Assembly: GCA_021464525.1 (NCBI GenBank)
Contig: JADRCO010000543.1
Span: 1 to 31,242 of the forward strand
DNA: 31,242 nucleotides
Direction: 5' to 3'
Source: Rhizophagus sp. LPA8_4_AMF
Taxonomy: Eukaryota > Glomeromycota > Glomeromycetes > Glomerales > Glomeraceae
In this document: one piece after another, positions 1-10,159 of the stretch
Position numbering within the stretch: the stretch's first letter is position 1
How the letters are laid out: each line of letters begins with the position of its first letter
Made by a program: the position numbers and the translations under genes
Notes under the pieces: model-generated
Database searches by the model: none
What the model was told of the DNA's origin: nothing
The model's input: only the letters and a program-made list of their open reading frames with translations

Positions 1-18
1 AAAAAAAAAAAAAAATTT

Positions 19-68
<50 letters not shown>

Positions 69-1021
69 TTTTTTTTTTACAATATATATATAAGTATTTT
101 CAAACAATTTTTTGACTTTTTATTTTTACTTTTTTAATATTTTTTAAAAAATCTGCATCCTTTTTTTATAAAACAAGAAAAAAAAAGGTTTTTTTTTTTT
201 AAAAAAGGTTGAAAAAATTTTTTTTTTTTTATCATTTATTTATAAAAAAAGTAATTTTTTTTACGTTGATCTAATAAAATTCGGGAAATTGTTAATGTGT
301 GACGATACGTTATTAGCTGTATTGTATTAAATTAGTGAAAAAAAAAAAAAACTTGTTTAGTTCATTACACAGATAAACCTTGTTTACCCTAATCGACCAA
401 CCAAAGAGATCGTAAATCTTTGACTTTTCCATTATTCATTGTGATTTTGTCATTATGCTTTAATGATTTATTTAAAATGTTTATTTTGACGGAGTTATAA
501 AAAAAAACACATTACACATTACGTTACATTTACAGTAAAAAAGAAAAAAATATTATAAATTCATTTTTTATCATTAAATAAAAATTCAAAAAATTTTATT
601 TTATTTTATTTTTTTTTTTTTGAAAAATTCTCAAAATTCTCATAACAATAAAAGAAAACCATATGAATATATATATAAATACTTATTTATTCTCCCGCCA
701 ATTTTAAAAAGATTAAAGTTTCATATCGCATAACTCCGCAAAAAAAAAAAGATCATTTCCTAATGAATGTAAATCATTAATATTTTAATAGTTTGATTCC
801 CAACACTTCCCCGAATTTATAATCATAAAATTCCATGTTTAAGAAACCAGGTGTTATTTAAGAATAAATTATTATGAAACACTGAATGATTGTCAAATTT
901 CATTGTATTATTTTAAGGGGTGTCTTATTCAAGGGAATCCACACCTGAAATTTTTTAGAATAAAGAATAAAGAATTTACCTTCTTAAATTACCCATAAAT
1001 AATTATATTATACCTGGGTAC
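1..1021. other. A+T-rich non-coding stretch with homopolymer runs
   Basis: The window opens with alternating runs of A and T, followed by about 1 kb of very A+T-rich DNA. No open reading frame, intron signals or recognisable repeat family is seen here. Confidence 0.6.
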
Positions 1022-1131
1022 TATATAAATAGGGTTAGATGGCGTTTTATACTTGTATTATGTTTCTAAACACTTTTAATAAAACTGTATATGGTAACTT
1101 CATGTTTGGTTATGAGAATATCACCTCATAA
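1022..1131 (+). promoter_or_regulatory. TATA-like box followed by a 30-codon ORF
   Basis: A good TATA box, tatataaatag, lies at 1022-1032. Only 7 bases later an ATG at 1039 opens a 30-residue reading frame ending at 1131. The ATG is too close to the TATA box to be transcribed from it, so box and ORF are probably unrelated. The box could belong to a transposon terminal repeat. The short peptide has no recognisable motif, and nothing else coding follows on this strand. Confidence 0.2.
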
Positions 1132-1889
1132 TAATTGACCTAGATTAGAAGAACTCTGGGAATTTTTTATTTTTATTATTTTTTTATTATTTATTATTTT
1201 TTTTTCTTGTGCGCAACACGATGTGACATTTTTTCATTTGTGCACAGACCAAATCATTGTTGTAATTTCTAGGATAACAGGAGGATGATAATGATATAAA
1301 TGACGTTAATGCTGCTGCGTTTATTAGTTCATTAAAGGTTCCATGCTGAATGTCAAAAGATGCAACTAAAAACTTCATATGGCATCCGTCTATCAATGAA
1401 CGGAAAGTCGGAAACAAAGAAATTAGGAATTATTTATTGATGGGTTTTTTAAATCTCCTAATTCGCTTATTTCGGCGTTTATTAATTATCCATTAAAGGA
1501 AAAATATTACAATGAGTTCATGTGTAAAAATAAAAAAGGAATTCAGAGAACAATGTAAGAGTGCATTACTATGCAGTATTATACCCCCAATCAAACGTCA
1601 AATGAACATTGTTATTTAATCTTTTTTTCTTTAAATATCGAGATTGGGTGTTTGTGTAACTTCTTTCATGATAATTTTGGGAAAATCCCGTTTGAATAAT
1701 ATTGAATCATGTGATTTAGTTTGCTCCAAAAAAAACACGTGCAGTCGTGTCTGCATTAGTCGCATATGGTTCGTTTATTACGGAATTATGTTTTAATTAT
1801 TTATCGTAGGAAGAGACTAAATAAATAATAAATTGTTTTTTGTTTGATACATAAATAAATATGAGGAATTGAATTGTGGTGTTGATATT

Positions 1890-2332
1890 CTAGAATGACG
1901 TCGAAATTGACCACGAATGTTGATCTATCAAGGCGTGATACTTACTTAGATGCTGTTCAGCTTTAAGTAGTTTTTTTGTGATAACAGTAGCATCATACCG
2001 ATATTGCAAGTCACAGTTTTCATCAATTTCATTCCATTGAGATTATTAGTTGATAGTATACATAAATCTGATTCCAAGTTAGCAATGCGTTTTTCGATTG
2101 GAATAACAATTCGTGCAACATCTTGAAACATCGCAACAGTATTGGAAGATGTAATTCTTTTTTTATAAGGTGATTTTGAATGTGGTTGATCATTACTGAT
2201 TTTATTTTTGGCAATTTGTTTTGTCCATTTATTCCTCTTAGCATTTCTCTTCCACTTTAAAAAAAATGAATAAAATAAAAAGATATGAGTTAACCAAAAT
2301 ATAACCAAAGAAAGTTTGCACATAGTACTCAC
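1890..2332 (-). pseudogene. Unrecognised charged protein, frameshifted relic
   Basis: On the minus strand one frame (2332 to about 2029) encodes a basic segment (WKRNAKRNKWTKQ) and then MFQDVARIVIPIEKRIANLE, which reads like real protein. Near 2030 this frame degenerates, while another frame becomes protein-like (NEIDENCDLQYRYDATVITK) and runs to a TAG at 1890-1892. The simplest reading is a single frameshift in a decayed gene. An intron is less likely, because the GTAAGT near 1945 has no convincing partner. No family is recognised and no start codon can be chosen with confidence. The hydrophobic N-terminal stretch before 2280 is probably not part of the protein. Confidence 0.35.
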
Positions 2333-2759
2333 ATCAATCTATAAACTATAGAACAAGACCACTATCAGCGATTCAAACTTCCATTATTCTAGCAAATAAA
2401 GTATTGTTTTTTGACTGTTTAAGGAAGGCACATAGTTGGTTCCTCCTCCAAAACCAACAGATCTTAAAACAGGGCTATTTTCAAAAACTTGAATTGCACT
2501 TTTACGGATCGTACTGTTCAATACTTTCACGATTTACTGACTAACAGCACAGTACCTGTCAATTTTTTAAAATTTTATGAGTTTTACAGAATCGTGAAAA
2601 TAATTATTTAATATAGTAGGTCTTTCTCGATATTACATAAAACTTCTCCAATATCTTTGCTTGCACAATAATACTTTTAAGATTTTGTCGCAAGTCTATT
2701 CTTGCACAAGCATACGTGAAAGTATTCCATGTTGGTGGGGGGGAATAGAAATTAGGAAG
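2333..2759. other. Intergenic, nothing recognised
   Basis: No supported reading frame or repeat is seen before the tandem array that begins at 2760. Confidence 0.5.
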
Positions 2760-2944
2760 AGTATATAAGCTTGCTGTGTTTAAAAACAGTTCTATATATT
2801 ATTATTTAATAGGAAGCTTAAGTATATAAGCTTGCTGTGTTTAAAAACATTTTCGTGTATTATTATTTAATAGGAAGCTTAAGTATATAAGCTTTCTGTG
2901 TTTAAAAACATTTTCGTGTATTATTATTTAATAGAAAAGCTTGA
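2760..2944. repeat. Three-copy 61-bp tandem repeat
   Basis: The phrase gtatataagct begins at 2761, 2822 and 2883, giving an exact period of 61 bp. Each unit carries gtgtttaaaaaca, then tattattatttaata, and ends in aagctt. Copies 2 and 3 are nearly identical. Copy 1 differs in the middle (ttctatata for tttcgtgta), and copy 3 ends in gaaaagcttgag. This looks like a young minisatellite made by unequal exchange or slippage. Each unit carries two HindIII-type aagctt or near-aagctt blocks. No coding role is apparent. Confidence 0.9.
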
Positions 2945-3191
2945 GTAGTGATTATGATTTTTTTTAAAAAAATGATCCCACCGCAGCATCGTTCGTCAAC
3001 GAAAGGAATTCTGCTTTCCTTTTTTTTAACTCAAGATAATAAAATTCGATAAAACAAATGAATTTATTTATTAAACACACATGATTTTATTATCTTCTAA
3101 CGACCATATTCTTGCATAAATATTATATGTAAAAATATTATGTGTAGGTGCGTGGTAGTGGCGACCTAGATATGTGTAATAGTTATTTCGC

Positions 3192-3237
3192 GGATATCAA
3201 TGATTTTCACGGCGCAGCCGGGAAAATCATGATATTC
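3192..3237. repeat. G+C-cored hairpin
   Basis: The arms atgattttc and gaaaatcat surround the core acggcgcagccgg, which itself pairs cgg with ccg. With one gap the pairing extends outward through gatatc/gatatt. The G+C-rich loop is conspicuous in this A+T-rich window. It resembles the terminal hairpin of a mobile element, but no partner end was found nearby. Confidence 0.5.
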
Positions 3238-3404
3238 CAGTGACTTCGTGGTTTATATCACGGTATCCGTACCAAAGCCCTTTAATATACTTATTTTGAC
3301 CAATAATGATAGACTTTTTATTCCAATATTTATAGAATTTTTACCCATCTTTTTAAATAAACACCACCCGTGAGAATATCAAGAAAAAAAATCACAATTT
3401 TTAA

Positions 3405-3440
3405 CTAGGAACCGTGGGATAAACTGACATTATCCCATGG
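3405..3440 (-). mobile_element. Candidate Helitron 3' end (hairpin plus CTAG)
   Basis: Read on the minus strand, an 11-bp stem (ccatgggataa / ttatcccacgg, one mismatch, loop tgtcagt) at 3440-3412 is followed after 3 bases by CTAG (3408-3405) and then T. Helitrons end in a hairpin shortly followed by CTRR and insert between A and T, so the arrangement fits. The hairpin overlaps the stop codon of the helicase relic, and its spacing to CTAG is shorter than usual, so the call is tentative. Confidence 0.4.
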
Positions 3441-4239
3441 AATACTCACTGAGGGTGATGTATGCTTGACCAGTGGAGAAAATGTTTCCGTCCAATGCGA
3501 GGGTGACCTTCTTTAGGGTCAATCCTTGGGTCTTATGGACAGTGAGCACAAACAGTTTTGTAGCGGAACTGGTTGGGGGGGGATAGGAAGCAAGTTATAG
3601 ATAAGTGTGTTGATTTGTTAGGCAGTTTCCTTAAATCCGATGATATGGTAGTGTGTTGATTGTGGTTTGGAATGTGAACTCTAAATGGCATTGTTCTTAT
3701 TTATGAGGAGATATTGTTTATCCGTATCTCTCTATAAGCTAGTAGAATGTCATGTTACCATGTTGATGTTGAGGAGATTTTAGGAATAACGGATAGAATA
3801 GGGTCCAAGTGATAGCACGGAAGACAGTTTGACCGGTGATGGAGGGAAGTTGAGCGAGATTTCCTACTACAGTTTATATACCGATACCATAAAAGATAGA
3901 GTTATGAATTCTTGTGAGTATGTTGGATATAAAATCAAGTAGCTCAGTAGAAATCAGAGAGATAATTATTGTGGCAACCTTTTTTAGGTGAATATTTAAT
4001 GTTTGTGAGGGTGCACATATAAAAGCCGATCGGTTTCCCTCTGAAGTTTTTATGTGAAGACACCCGTGGGTTCTAGTAAGAGAAAGAAGAGAAAGTTTGA
4101 TCATTTGTTGTGAAATATATTTATGATTAAATTTATGATATAGTACCCGTCTCTGCATGAAGTAATACGAACACATTGAACTTTCTAGACGCCTTAGTAG
4201 AATTGTGAAAATAACAAAAGCTACAAGTTTTGCAGGCAC
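3430..4239 (-). pseudogene. Pif1-type DNA helicase relic, probably from a Helitron
   Basis: Several minus-strand segments spell the conserved motifs of Pif1 helicases in order. TELLDFISNILTRIH, at about 3960-3900, corresponds to the segment after the Walker B motif. VVGNLAQLPSITGQTVF follows at about 3870-3815, matching the VVGDLxQLPPV motif III. GFKETA is near 3635, then NLLPIPP. LFVLTVHKTQGLTLKKVTLA (about 3560-3490) and FSTGQAYITLSE carry the C-terminal helicase motifs. The pieces are separated by in-frame stops (between GIGI and TVVG, and after GFKETA) and by frame changes. The acidic DE of motif II and the Walker A loop are lost or unrecognisable. The gene is dead. It could come from a Helitron or from a stand-alone Pif1 family gene; no Rep domain is visible. 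Confidence 0.8.
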
Positions 4240-4284
4240 TTTTTTAAAAAATAATTTTTTTTGTAATTTTTATTAAGGAATATG

Positions 4285-4981
4285 TTTTTTTTCGCGTCTG
4301 CGATATATCGCATCTCCCTTTTTTGGGGTCATCTAAAGCAGAGGAAAATCACGTGACCTCGAAAAATATGATTAGATTAAGTTTTTTATAAACAAAGATT
4401 AATGTAAAACTTGAAATTCATAAAATGAATGTATTTTGATCCGTTCTGTAAGTTTACTTAAGGAAAGAAAGTGGATTTTGAATATCGTTTTTGACTTTAC
4501 ATATGAATGAATGAATTTTGCCGATCATAACCAAAAATGGATAACAAAAATGAAAAAAGTCGAATAAATCAAAAACAGTATTCAAAAACCCCACTCTGTG
4601 CTCTAAGTAAAGTTGCAGAGCGGACTAAAATACACCTAGTATGTATGGTTTAAAAAGGTTGTGTATATGGTAGAAAGTTTTATTTAGGAAAAACAAAATT
4701 TTTCGAAGTCACGTGATTTGGCTCCGCCCCTTTTTTGGAAATTTTTATATATCTGATATTAATTATGTCGATCATTTTTATCGTTGATTTCCCATTTTTA
4801 AAAAAATCCTGGCGTGAGACCTTATACACATATTATAGACTATAAGAAACATTATACTATGCGTATTTTTGGCTGCTCTACAAGTTTTCTTAATATGTCA
4901 AAAAGGGTTTAGAATGTTATTTTTGACTTTTACATGTAATACATTATAGGGGTGCGCCATATCGCAAGTGCGATAAAAAAA
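4285..4981. mobile_element. Fold-back element with internal threefold repeat
   Basis: The ends are imperfect inverted repeats. The left end, 4285-4318, contains cgcgtctgcgatatatcgca; the right end, 4949-4981, contains tgcgccatatcgcaagtgcg. Inside lies a longer imperfect palindrome: the block at 4347-4367 (aatcacgtgacctcgaaaaa) reappears inverted at 4698-4719, and 4425-4497 reappears inverted at 4565-4637 (tgtattttgatccgttctgt against tgtattttagtccgctctgc). A third copy of that second block lies in direct orientation at 4859-4935. There is no coding capacity and no clear target-site duplication. It is most likely a non-autonomous DNA transposon, possibly two nested copies. Confidence 0.6.
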
Positions 4982-5318
4982 CAAAACCCTTTTATTATTA
5001 AATATACGTAAAATTCTTTCCATTTTTTTTCTCAAGCTAAAATAATAACCGTAATAATACTACAATATTGCTTGCTAAAATAAAAATATTTCTTTTGTTT
5101 TTTTTTTTAGATTTTAATTTATTTCTCACGTATAAAAATTTCTTCTTTTCGCGTAAATAATTTTATGAAACTGAAATTAATATTATATAAAATTTACCAA
5201 AAAAGTACATTTTTACGTAACATAATTTACGTTGTTAAAAAAGTACGAATAAAGGTCAAATGCGAATAATGAAATTAAAAAATGTAATATGCAGTATATA
5301 GTATTTATATATTATTGA

Positions 5319-5452
5319 ATGATTTAAACTATATAATAGTCGAATGCGGCACGTAATATTATCGGTTTGACGGGACCGTTTTATAATAAACTATCCAATA
5401 ATTTATTATTATGCTAATACATAGTAATAAGACCAAAATAACAATTATGTAA
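5319..5452. repeat. Dispersed repeat, first copy
   Basis: This block contains tatcggtttgacgggaccgt and ttatccaataattt-like sequence that recur in the same orientation at 30545-30574 and 30611-30650. Two flanking pieces (5319-5352 and 5431-5452) recur inverted around the second copy. The core cggt-ttgacggg-accg can fold into a small stem. It is probably part of a non-coding transposon end. Confidence 0.75.
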
Positions 5453-6281
5453 AATATGCATGAACTTATGAGGATAAACAATAATATTTTAATATAAATA
5501 AGACACGAATTCAGGGTGAGCCGCTAATCTATTGTCATTAGGAGTACAATTAGGAATAAGATTAAAATTAGGATTAGGTATTCATAAATCTATTTGTCTG
5601 ATGATCATTCTACTGCTTATGCCTTTTTTATTCAAGAGACTACATCACGTTACAAACCATACATAATAGGAAAAAAATAGTTAACTGATTTCTATATCAT
5701 GATAATGAAATAAGATATTAATAACGTCATGATCTTTAAATCTTAAATATTGTTTTGGTTCGAATCTAAAATAAAGCAAAAAATTTAAAAGATACTCAAT
5801 TTATCCTAATCAAATCAAATTAAATATTATTTAAAATTTAATTAATTCATATATTTTTTTGATCCTAGATTTTTTTTGGATAGTTTATTTTATAATTTAC
5901 GGCTTCGAAAATTTACGCTTTTTTTTTATTACATCTCTAATACATAATAACGATGCTAACAAACTATTTTAATCAATAAAATAAGTATAGTCAGTAGTAG
6001 CATAATTTTATATGTCACAAGGGGGGTGCATTAATAGAGAACTATAATTATTACCCTGCTTTTACCCTGCTGCCTAATGTGGCTTAACAGCAATTTGTTA
6101 TCGGCATACTAATAAGTTAATTGACTATCATCATACTGTGAAACGTTATAGGAAATTTAAAGAAAATAAATGCGGCGCTGCTCTTGGTCTAAGCAATTTG
6201 TGACTCTTCCTTTTTGTTCTAAAAAAAAAAAAAAAAAATATTTTTTTAAAAAAAATAAAAAGCAAAAAAAAAAACAAAAAA
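5453..6281. other. Intergenic, upstream of first MARVEL-like gene
   Basis: This stretch is A+T-rich with a run of attagga-type words around 5535-5580 and long A and T tracts at 6220-6280 directly before the start codon of the next gene. No reading frame is supported. Confidence 0.5.
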
Positions 6282-7264
6282 ATGATAGTCTTATTCCTTC
6301 GAGTTTTGTATATTTTTTATCTAATAATGTGCGGAATAACACGTGAGTTGATCGTTACAATTTTAAGAATTATTTTGAGAAAGTAAAATTTGATTCGTTG
6401 GTTATTTTTAATCGAAATTATAGACATAAGATTATTCGCACTTTTGGATTTGATTGAAGTTGAATCACCAATATATAGTCAAAAGAATATAAATAAAATC
6501 AATGATGATAGTTCTCTATTGTAAGTAAAAAAAGTAGTTATACATCATATGAAAAATTACCATCAAACTATTATATTAATAATAAAAATATCAAACCCGT
6601 TGCTTTAAATTTCAGATACCTTTGTTTAGTTATAGGAGCGATATGTTATTCAGGTAAGTTAGTGACTATAAAAAAAATATATCATTTGAAATACTTTATT
6701 GATTCTTTTTTAATATTATTGCTAGCCTATTCATTTGTCAAATTTGGATGGAAGAGCACAAGACAGAACGGCGATGAAATAGGAGCTCATTATTTGTAAG
6801 AATATAAATACAATATTTAATTAAAATTTGATTAAAATTATTTACTAAATTTATTAAATTATTCATCTTTGTAGAATATTAGCAATTCTTTGGTCGTTTT
6901 ATTACTGTAAATATATATTTAATACATTTTTGAATTTGTATTTAATTTAAAAAACTAACAAATTTACTTAACATAAAAAAAAATAGTCGCTTTGGCAATT
7001 AGGATGATAATATTTAACGCGGAACCATTAGCAAAATTTCCATGGAAATGTAACACCACAAATAATCTCATCGTTTCAAATTTATTATTCACGATATGTA
7101 AATTAAGACTTTTAGATATTATGTTAGCTTTATTAAATCCGATCATATTATTTTGGTTAGGTTGGGCTTGTTTATTAGATTGGGATGAAATTTGGTTTGA
7201 TTATTTTGAAAGATTAAAATCAAAGTTATTAAATAATAACAAAGTTGAATATACTAGTATATAA
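6282..7264 (+). CDS. MARVEL-like tetraspan membrane protein, copy 1 (six exons)
   Basis: Deduced exons are 6282-6342, 6424-6520, 6616-6653, 6726-6795, 6875-6906 and 6987-7264, giving 191 residues. All introns are 70-100 bp, GT-AG, with donors GTGAGT, GTAAGT, GTAAGT, GTAAGA and GTAAAT, and phases 1,2,1,2,1. The start ATG precedes the first hydrophobic helix (about residues 3-19). Further helices lie at about 53-66, 88-107 and 145-165. A cysteine pair (C at about 119 and 136) precedes the last helix, and the tail is polar and charged. This four-helix layout with a Cys-containing loop fits the MARVEL family, which acts in membrane apposition and vesicle traffic; family membership is inferred from layout, not from a search. 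It is the most divergent of three tandem paralogues and lacks their HGIK motif before helix 2. Confidence 0.7.
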
Positions 7265-7869
7265 TTGTACTTGATACAAATATTAATAAATTTAAATGAG
7301 AAAAAAAAAGGTTAACTTGTTACCGTTGGGAATTTTGCGTCATAAATTCATTATAAATTTCTAGAAACACGAATTTGTCGATCTCGGAACGTAAAACAAT
7401 TAGAGTACTTTTAATTGGAATGATTTTATTATTTGGCGTTTACACAATTACAAACAAACCTTTTATCTCCTTATCTCGTACATAACCTTAACTCGAAAGA
7501 ATTTTAATATTTGAATATTTATACGGCAAAATATAAAGTGAAAAAGGGAATCTTTCAAATATATAAATAACTTTTTGAAGAAATCAAGAAAAGTCAAAAA
7601 GTTCTGACCATCAAAACTTATCATACAACTTTTATAAATTATTATTATTTATATATTTTTTTTTTTCATTGATATTTTCAAAAGGAGTAGAATTTTTACG
7701 CAGTCGTACTTAAGTAGTACTTCCGTCTTCCCGCAAAAATATCCCGTCGTCTTGTAACAATTTCCTGACCAATTAAAATTAGTTTAGGGTTGTATGCAAG
7801 TTATTTATAAAATGACGTAACAATGACCTTAGAAGGTAAAAAAAGGGACTAAGCTTTTTTTTTTACTAC
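7265..7869. other. Intergenic between copies 1 and 2
   Basis: About 600 bp. It contains tttctagaaac at 7359-7369, which resembles two facing heat-shock-factor half sites, and a TATA-like ttatttataaaa at 7801-7812 upstream of copy 2. Neither is proved functional. Confidence 0.35.
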
Positions 7870-8055
7870 ATGGAAAATTATTGCGGTAACTACTTTTTAT
7901 GGCGTTCGTTAATCATGTTAATCATGTTTGTTTTAAAAAAAATATACGGGGAAATCCGTTTCATAATTTATGGGAAATTATATAAGAATACAATTTTACA
8001 TTTTTACGATAAAATTAAAAAAGTTAATTTACCAATAATTTTTAGAATAAAATGA
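7870..8055 (+). CDS. Small upstream ORF overlapping the start of copy 2
   Basis: A 61-residue open frame, hydrophobic and basic (LIMLIMFVLKKIYGEIRF), ends in TGA at 8053-8055. That stop overlaps the ATG (8052-8054) of the downstream membrane-protein gene in an ATGA arrangement. A TATA-like sequence lies about 60 bp before its ATG, so it could be in the same transcript and act as a regulatory upstream ORF. In A+T-rich DNA a frame of this length can also occur by chance. The main gene has a good start without it. No family is recognised. Confidence 0.3.
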   Translation: MENYCGNYFLWRSLIMLIMFVLKKIYGEIRFIIYGKLYKNTILHFYDKIKKVNLPIIFRIK

Positions 8056-9180
8056 TCCACAAATTATTAACAATTACAAGACCTATTCAATTCATTATCT
8101 TAATGATAATAATCGGGTTGGGTAAATGAATTTTTTTTCCTTTTTTTTTAAATAAAAAAGTAAGCAAATTTATATTTATATGTTTGTTTATTTCTAATAA
8201 TAGAAATAGCTCAACTATTGGCATTTCGTGCTAATAGGTCTCAATTCTCGTTTCCTAATGTAAATTATGCGGCACCGTTGAGCTCGGATGGCAATGTTTC
8301 ATGGTTTGTCTATTTTGAAGATATGAATATGTAAGTGAAATATTAGTTAAAGTATATTTTTTTTTTAGTTAAAGTATTTTTTTTTTTTAGTTAAAGTTAA
8401 TTTATTTTTTTAGTTAATTATTTTTTTATTAAAGAATTTTTTTTGTTCAATCATTCTAGTGTTCATGGAATTAAAGTATTTTATTACATTGTAATAATAT
8501 TAACCTTGCTTGGTCCACGTGAGTCATTATTATTATATTCTGTTATATATATATATTTTTTTGTTAAAAAATTTTATCTTTTTTTAGAATTCTTTTGGAA
8601 AAGGTTTAATAAATCGCCAATTTTATTTAGAGACAGATATTATGAAATGTAAAGTATTATAATTTATAAATTTCTTTTTCTTGTACATGATTTTTTAAAT
8701 AATTTTAATAATTTATTTCTTATTTATTTATTTTTTTTTTTATTTATTTTATTTTTAGTTTTTATTTAGCAATGTGGTTTACAGTCAGTAAGTTTTTCAA
8801 TTAAATTAATATAATTATATGTTGTTTTCATACAATAATAATAATAGTAATATGATATATCATCTTTCATCAAAGGTCTTACAAATTTAAAACCAGTATT
8901 CTCAGGAACAAGTTTAAATTGTAATGATTCAAATTGGGGATCTCAAGGTTATAGATGTAAAATGTTTATTTCGAGTGAATTTTTTAGTATACTTATGACA
9001 ATTAGTTGGTTAATTTCAACTTGTTTATTACTTAAGTATTTAAAAATACATAAGGAAGAAATAGCTGATAGGAATGCAGATAGGAATAATAGGAGGAATA
9101 AGAGTGATAGGAGGAATAAGAAAAAGGAACCAAAAATTAATAATGATAATGATGATACTGGGAGTGTTGAGAATGTTTAA
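8052..9180 (+). CDS. MARVEL-like tetraspan membrane protein, copy 2 (six exons)
   Basis: Exons are 8052-8121, 8204-8330, 8460-8518, 8588-8648, 8759-8787 and 8876-9180, encoding 216 residues. Intron phases are 1,2,1,2,1, exactly as in its two neighbours. Donors are mostly GTAAGT-like and acceptors follow T-rich tracts. Helix 1 lies at about residues 12-30 (FIILMIIIGLEIAQLLAF). HGIKVFYYIVIILTLLG (68-84) leads into and forms helix 2, IFYLAMWFTV (106-115) is helix 3, and FFSILMTISWLISTCLLL is helix 4. The loop before helix 4 has a cysteine pair (SLNC...YRC). The cytoplasmic tail is long and polar, with DRN/RRN repeats followed by an acidic DNDD stretch. The MARVEL assignment rests on topology and on similarity to the copy at 11426-12434. 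Confidence 0.8.
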
Positions 9181-9220
9181 AAAGAGAAATAAAATAAAAT
9201 AAAAAAAGTAAATTAGTTTT

Positions 9221-9395
9221 TTACAAATTTTGATAGTTTTGATAGTTTCGACAATTCTTGACAGTTTCGACAATTTCTGGTAGTTTCGGCAAATTTTGAC
9301 AATTTCAACAGTTTTCAGCAGTTTTACAGTTTTGACAGTTTCGGAGGTTTCGGATATTCGGTAGTTTCAGTACTAGGTAGTTTCGGTAATTTTAA
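9221..9395. repeat. Degenerate short tandem repeat (gacagtttcg type)
   Basis: About a dozen imperfect copies of a 10-15 bp word (gatagtttcgacaattt, gacagtttcg, ggtagtttcgg) follow the stop codon of copy 2 within 50 bp. The array is too degenerate for a fixed period. It is probably an old microsatellite-like expansion and may form the 3' untranslated region of copy 2. Confidence 0.65.
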
Positions 9396-9477
9396 ATATA
9401 TGTTTAGAAATAAAATTATTGTAAATTGCAATAAAATTCTTCTTCTATAATATTATAATACTTTCTTATCAATTTCT

Positions 9478-10130
9478 GTAGTTCGGCATAGAAACTAAAT
9501 ATGTAATATCCATCTACAATTCGGTATTGAAACTAAATATATGACTAGAATAAAGGATAATAAAATTTCGCCATAGAAACTAAATATGTGATTAGAATAA
9601 ATATTCTTTATATCCATCTACACATTCGGTATTGAAACTAAATATATGACTATAATAAAATTCCTTCACGATTTATCCGTCTACAAGTTCGTCATAGAAA
9701 CTAATATGTGATATCCATCTACAGTTCGGTATTGAAACTAAATATATGACTAGAATAAAGGATAATAAAATTCTTTTACGATTTATTCATCTACAAGTTC
9801 GTCATAGAAACTAATATGTGATATTCATCTACATTCGGTATTGAAACTAAATATATGACTAGAATAAAGGATAATAAAATTCCTTTACGATTTTATCCGT
9901 CTACAAGTTCGGCATAGAAACTAAATATGTGATTAGAATAAGTAATTAGTAAATTGTAATAAAATTCTTTACAGGCATAGAAACTAAATGATTATAATAA
10001 GTAATTAGTGAATTGTAATAAAATTCTTTACATCTACATCTCGGCATGGAAACTAAATATGTGATTAGAATGAATATTCTTTATATCCATCTACAATTTG
10101 GTATTGAAACTAAATATGTGATTGAAATTC
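9478..10130. repeat. Complex minisatellite with 110-bp higher-order unit
   Basis: A core gaaactaaatatgtga (or gaaactaatatgtga) occurs about 12 times, at roughly 9491, 9529, 9575, 9634, 9697, 9734, 9807, 9843, 9917, 9979, 10049 and 10106. Two variants alternate: one preceded by ttcggtatt and one by gttcgtcata or gttcggcata. In the centre, 9697, 9807 and 9917 are spaced by 110 bp, as are 9734 and 9843, so pairs of variants were amplified together. Linkers contain catctaca and gaataaaggataataaaatt. The array is not coding. Confidence 0.85.
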
Positions 10131-10159
10131 TTTATTATAATATATTCACCTATAATACT

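Noticed and set aside
1187..1417. 76-codon minus-strand frame
   Set aside because: It has some protein-like stretches (FRSLIDGCHMKFLVASFDIQ) but no family, no flanking exons and no promoter that could be supported.
6157..6342. 61-codon minus-strand frame
   Set aside because: It is mostly Phe/Leu/Lys translated from long A/T tracts and overlaps exon 1 of the first membrane-protein gene.
9478..10130. CRISPR-like array (regular GAAAC-containing units)
   Set aside because: Units are degenerate, spacing varies from 36 to 74 bp, the spacers repeat each other, and the genome is eukaryotic. It is a minisatellite.
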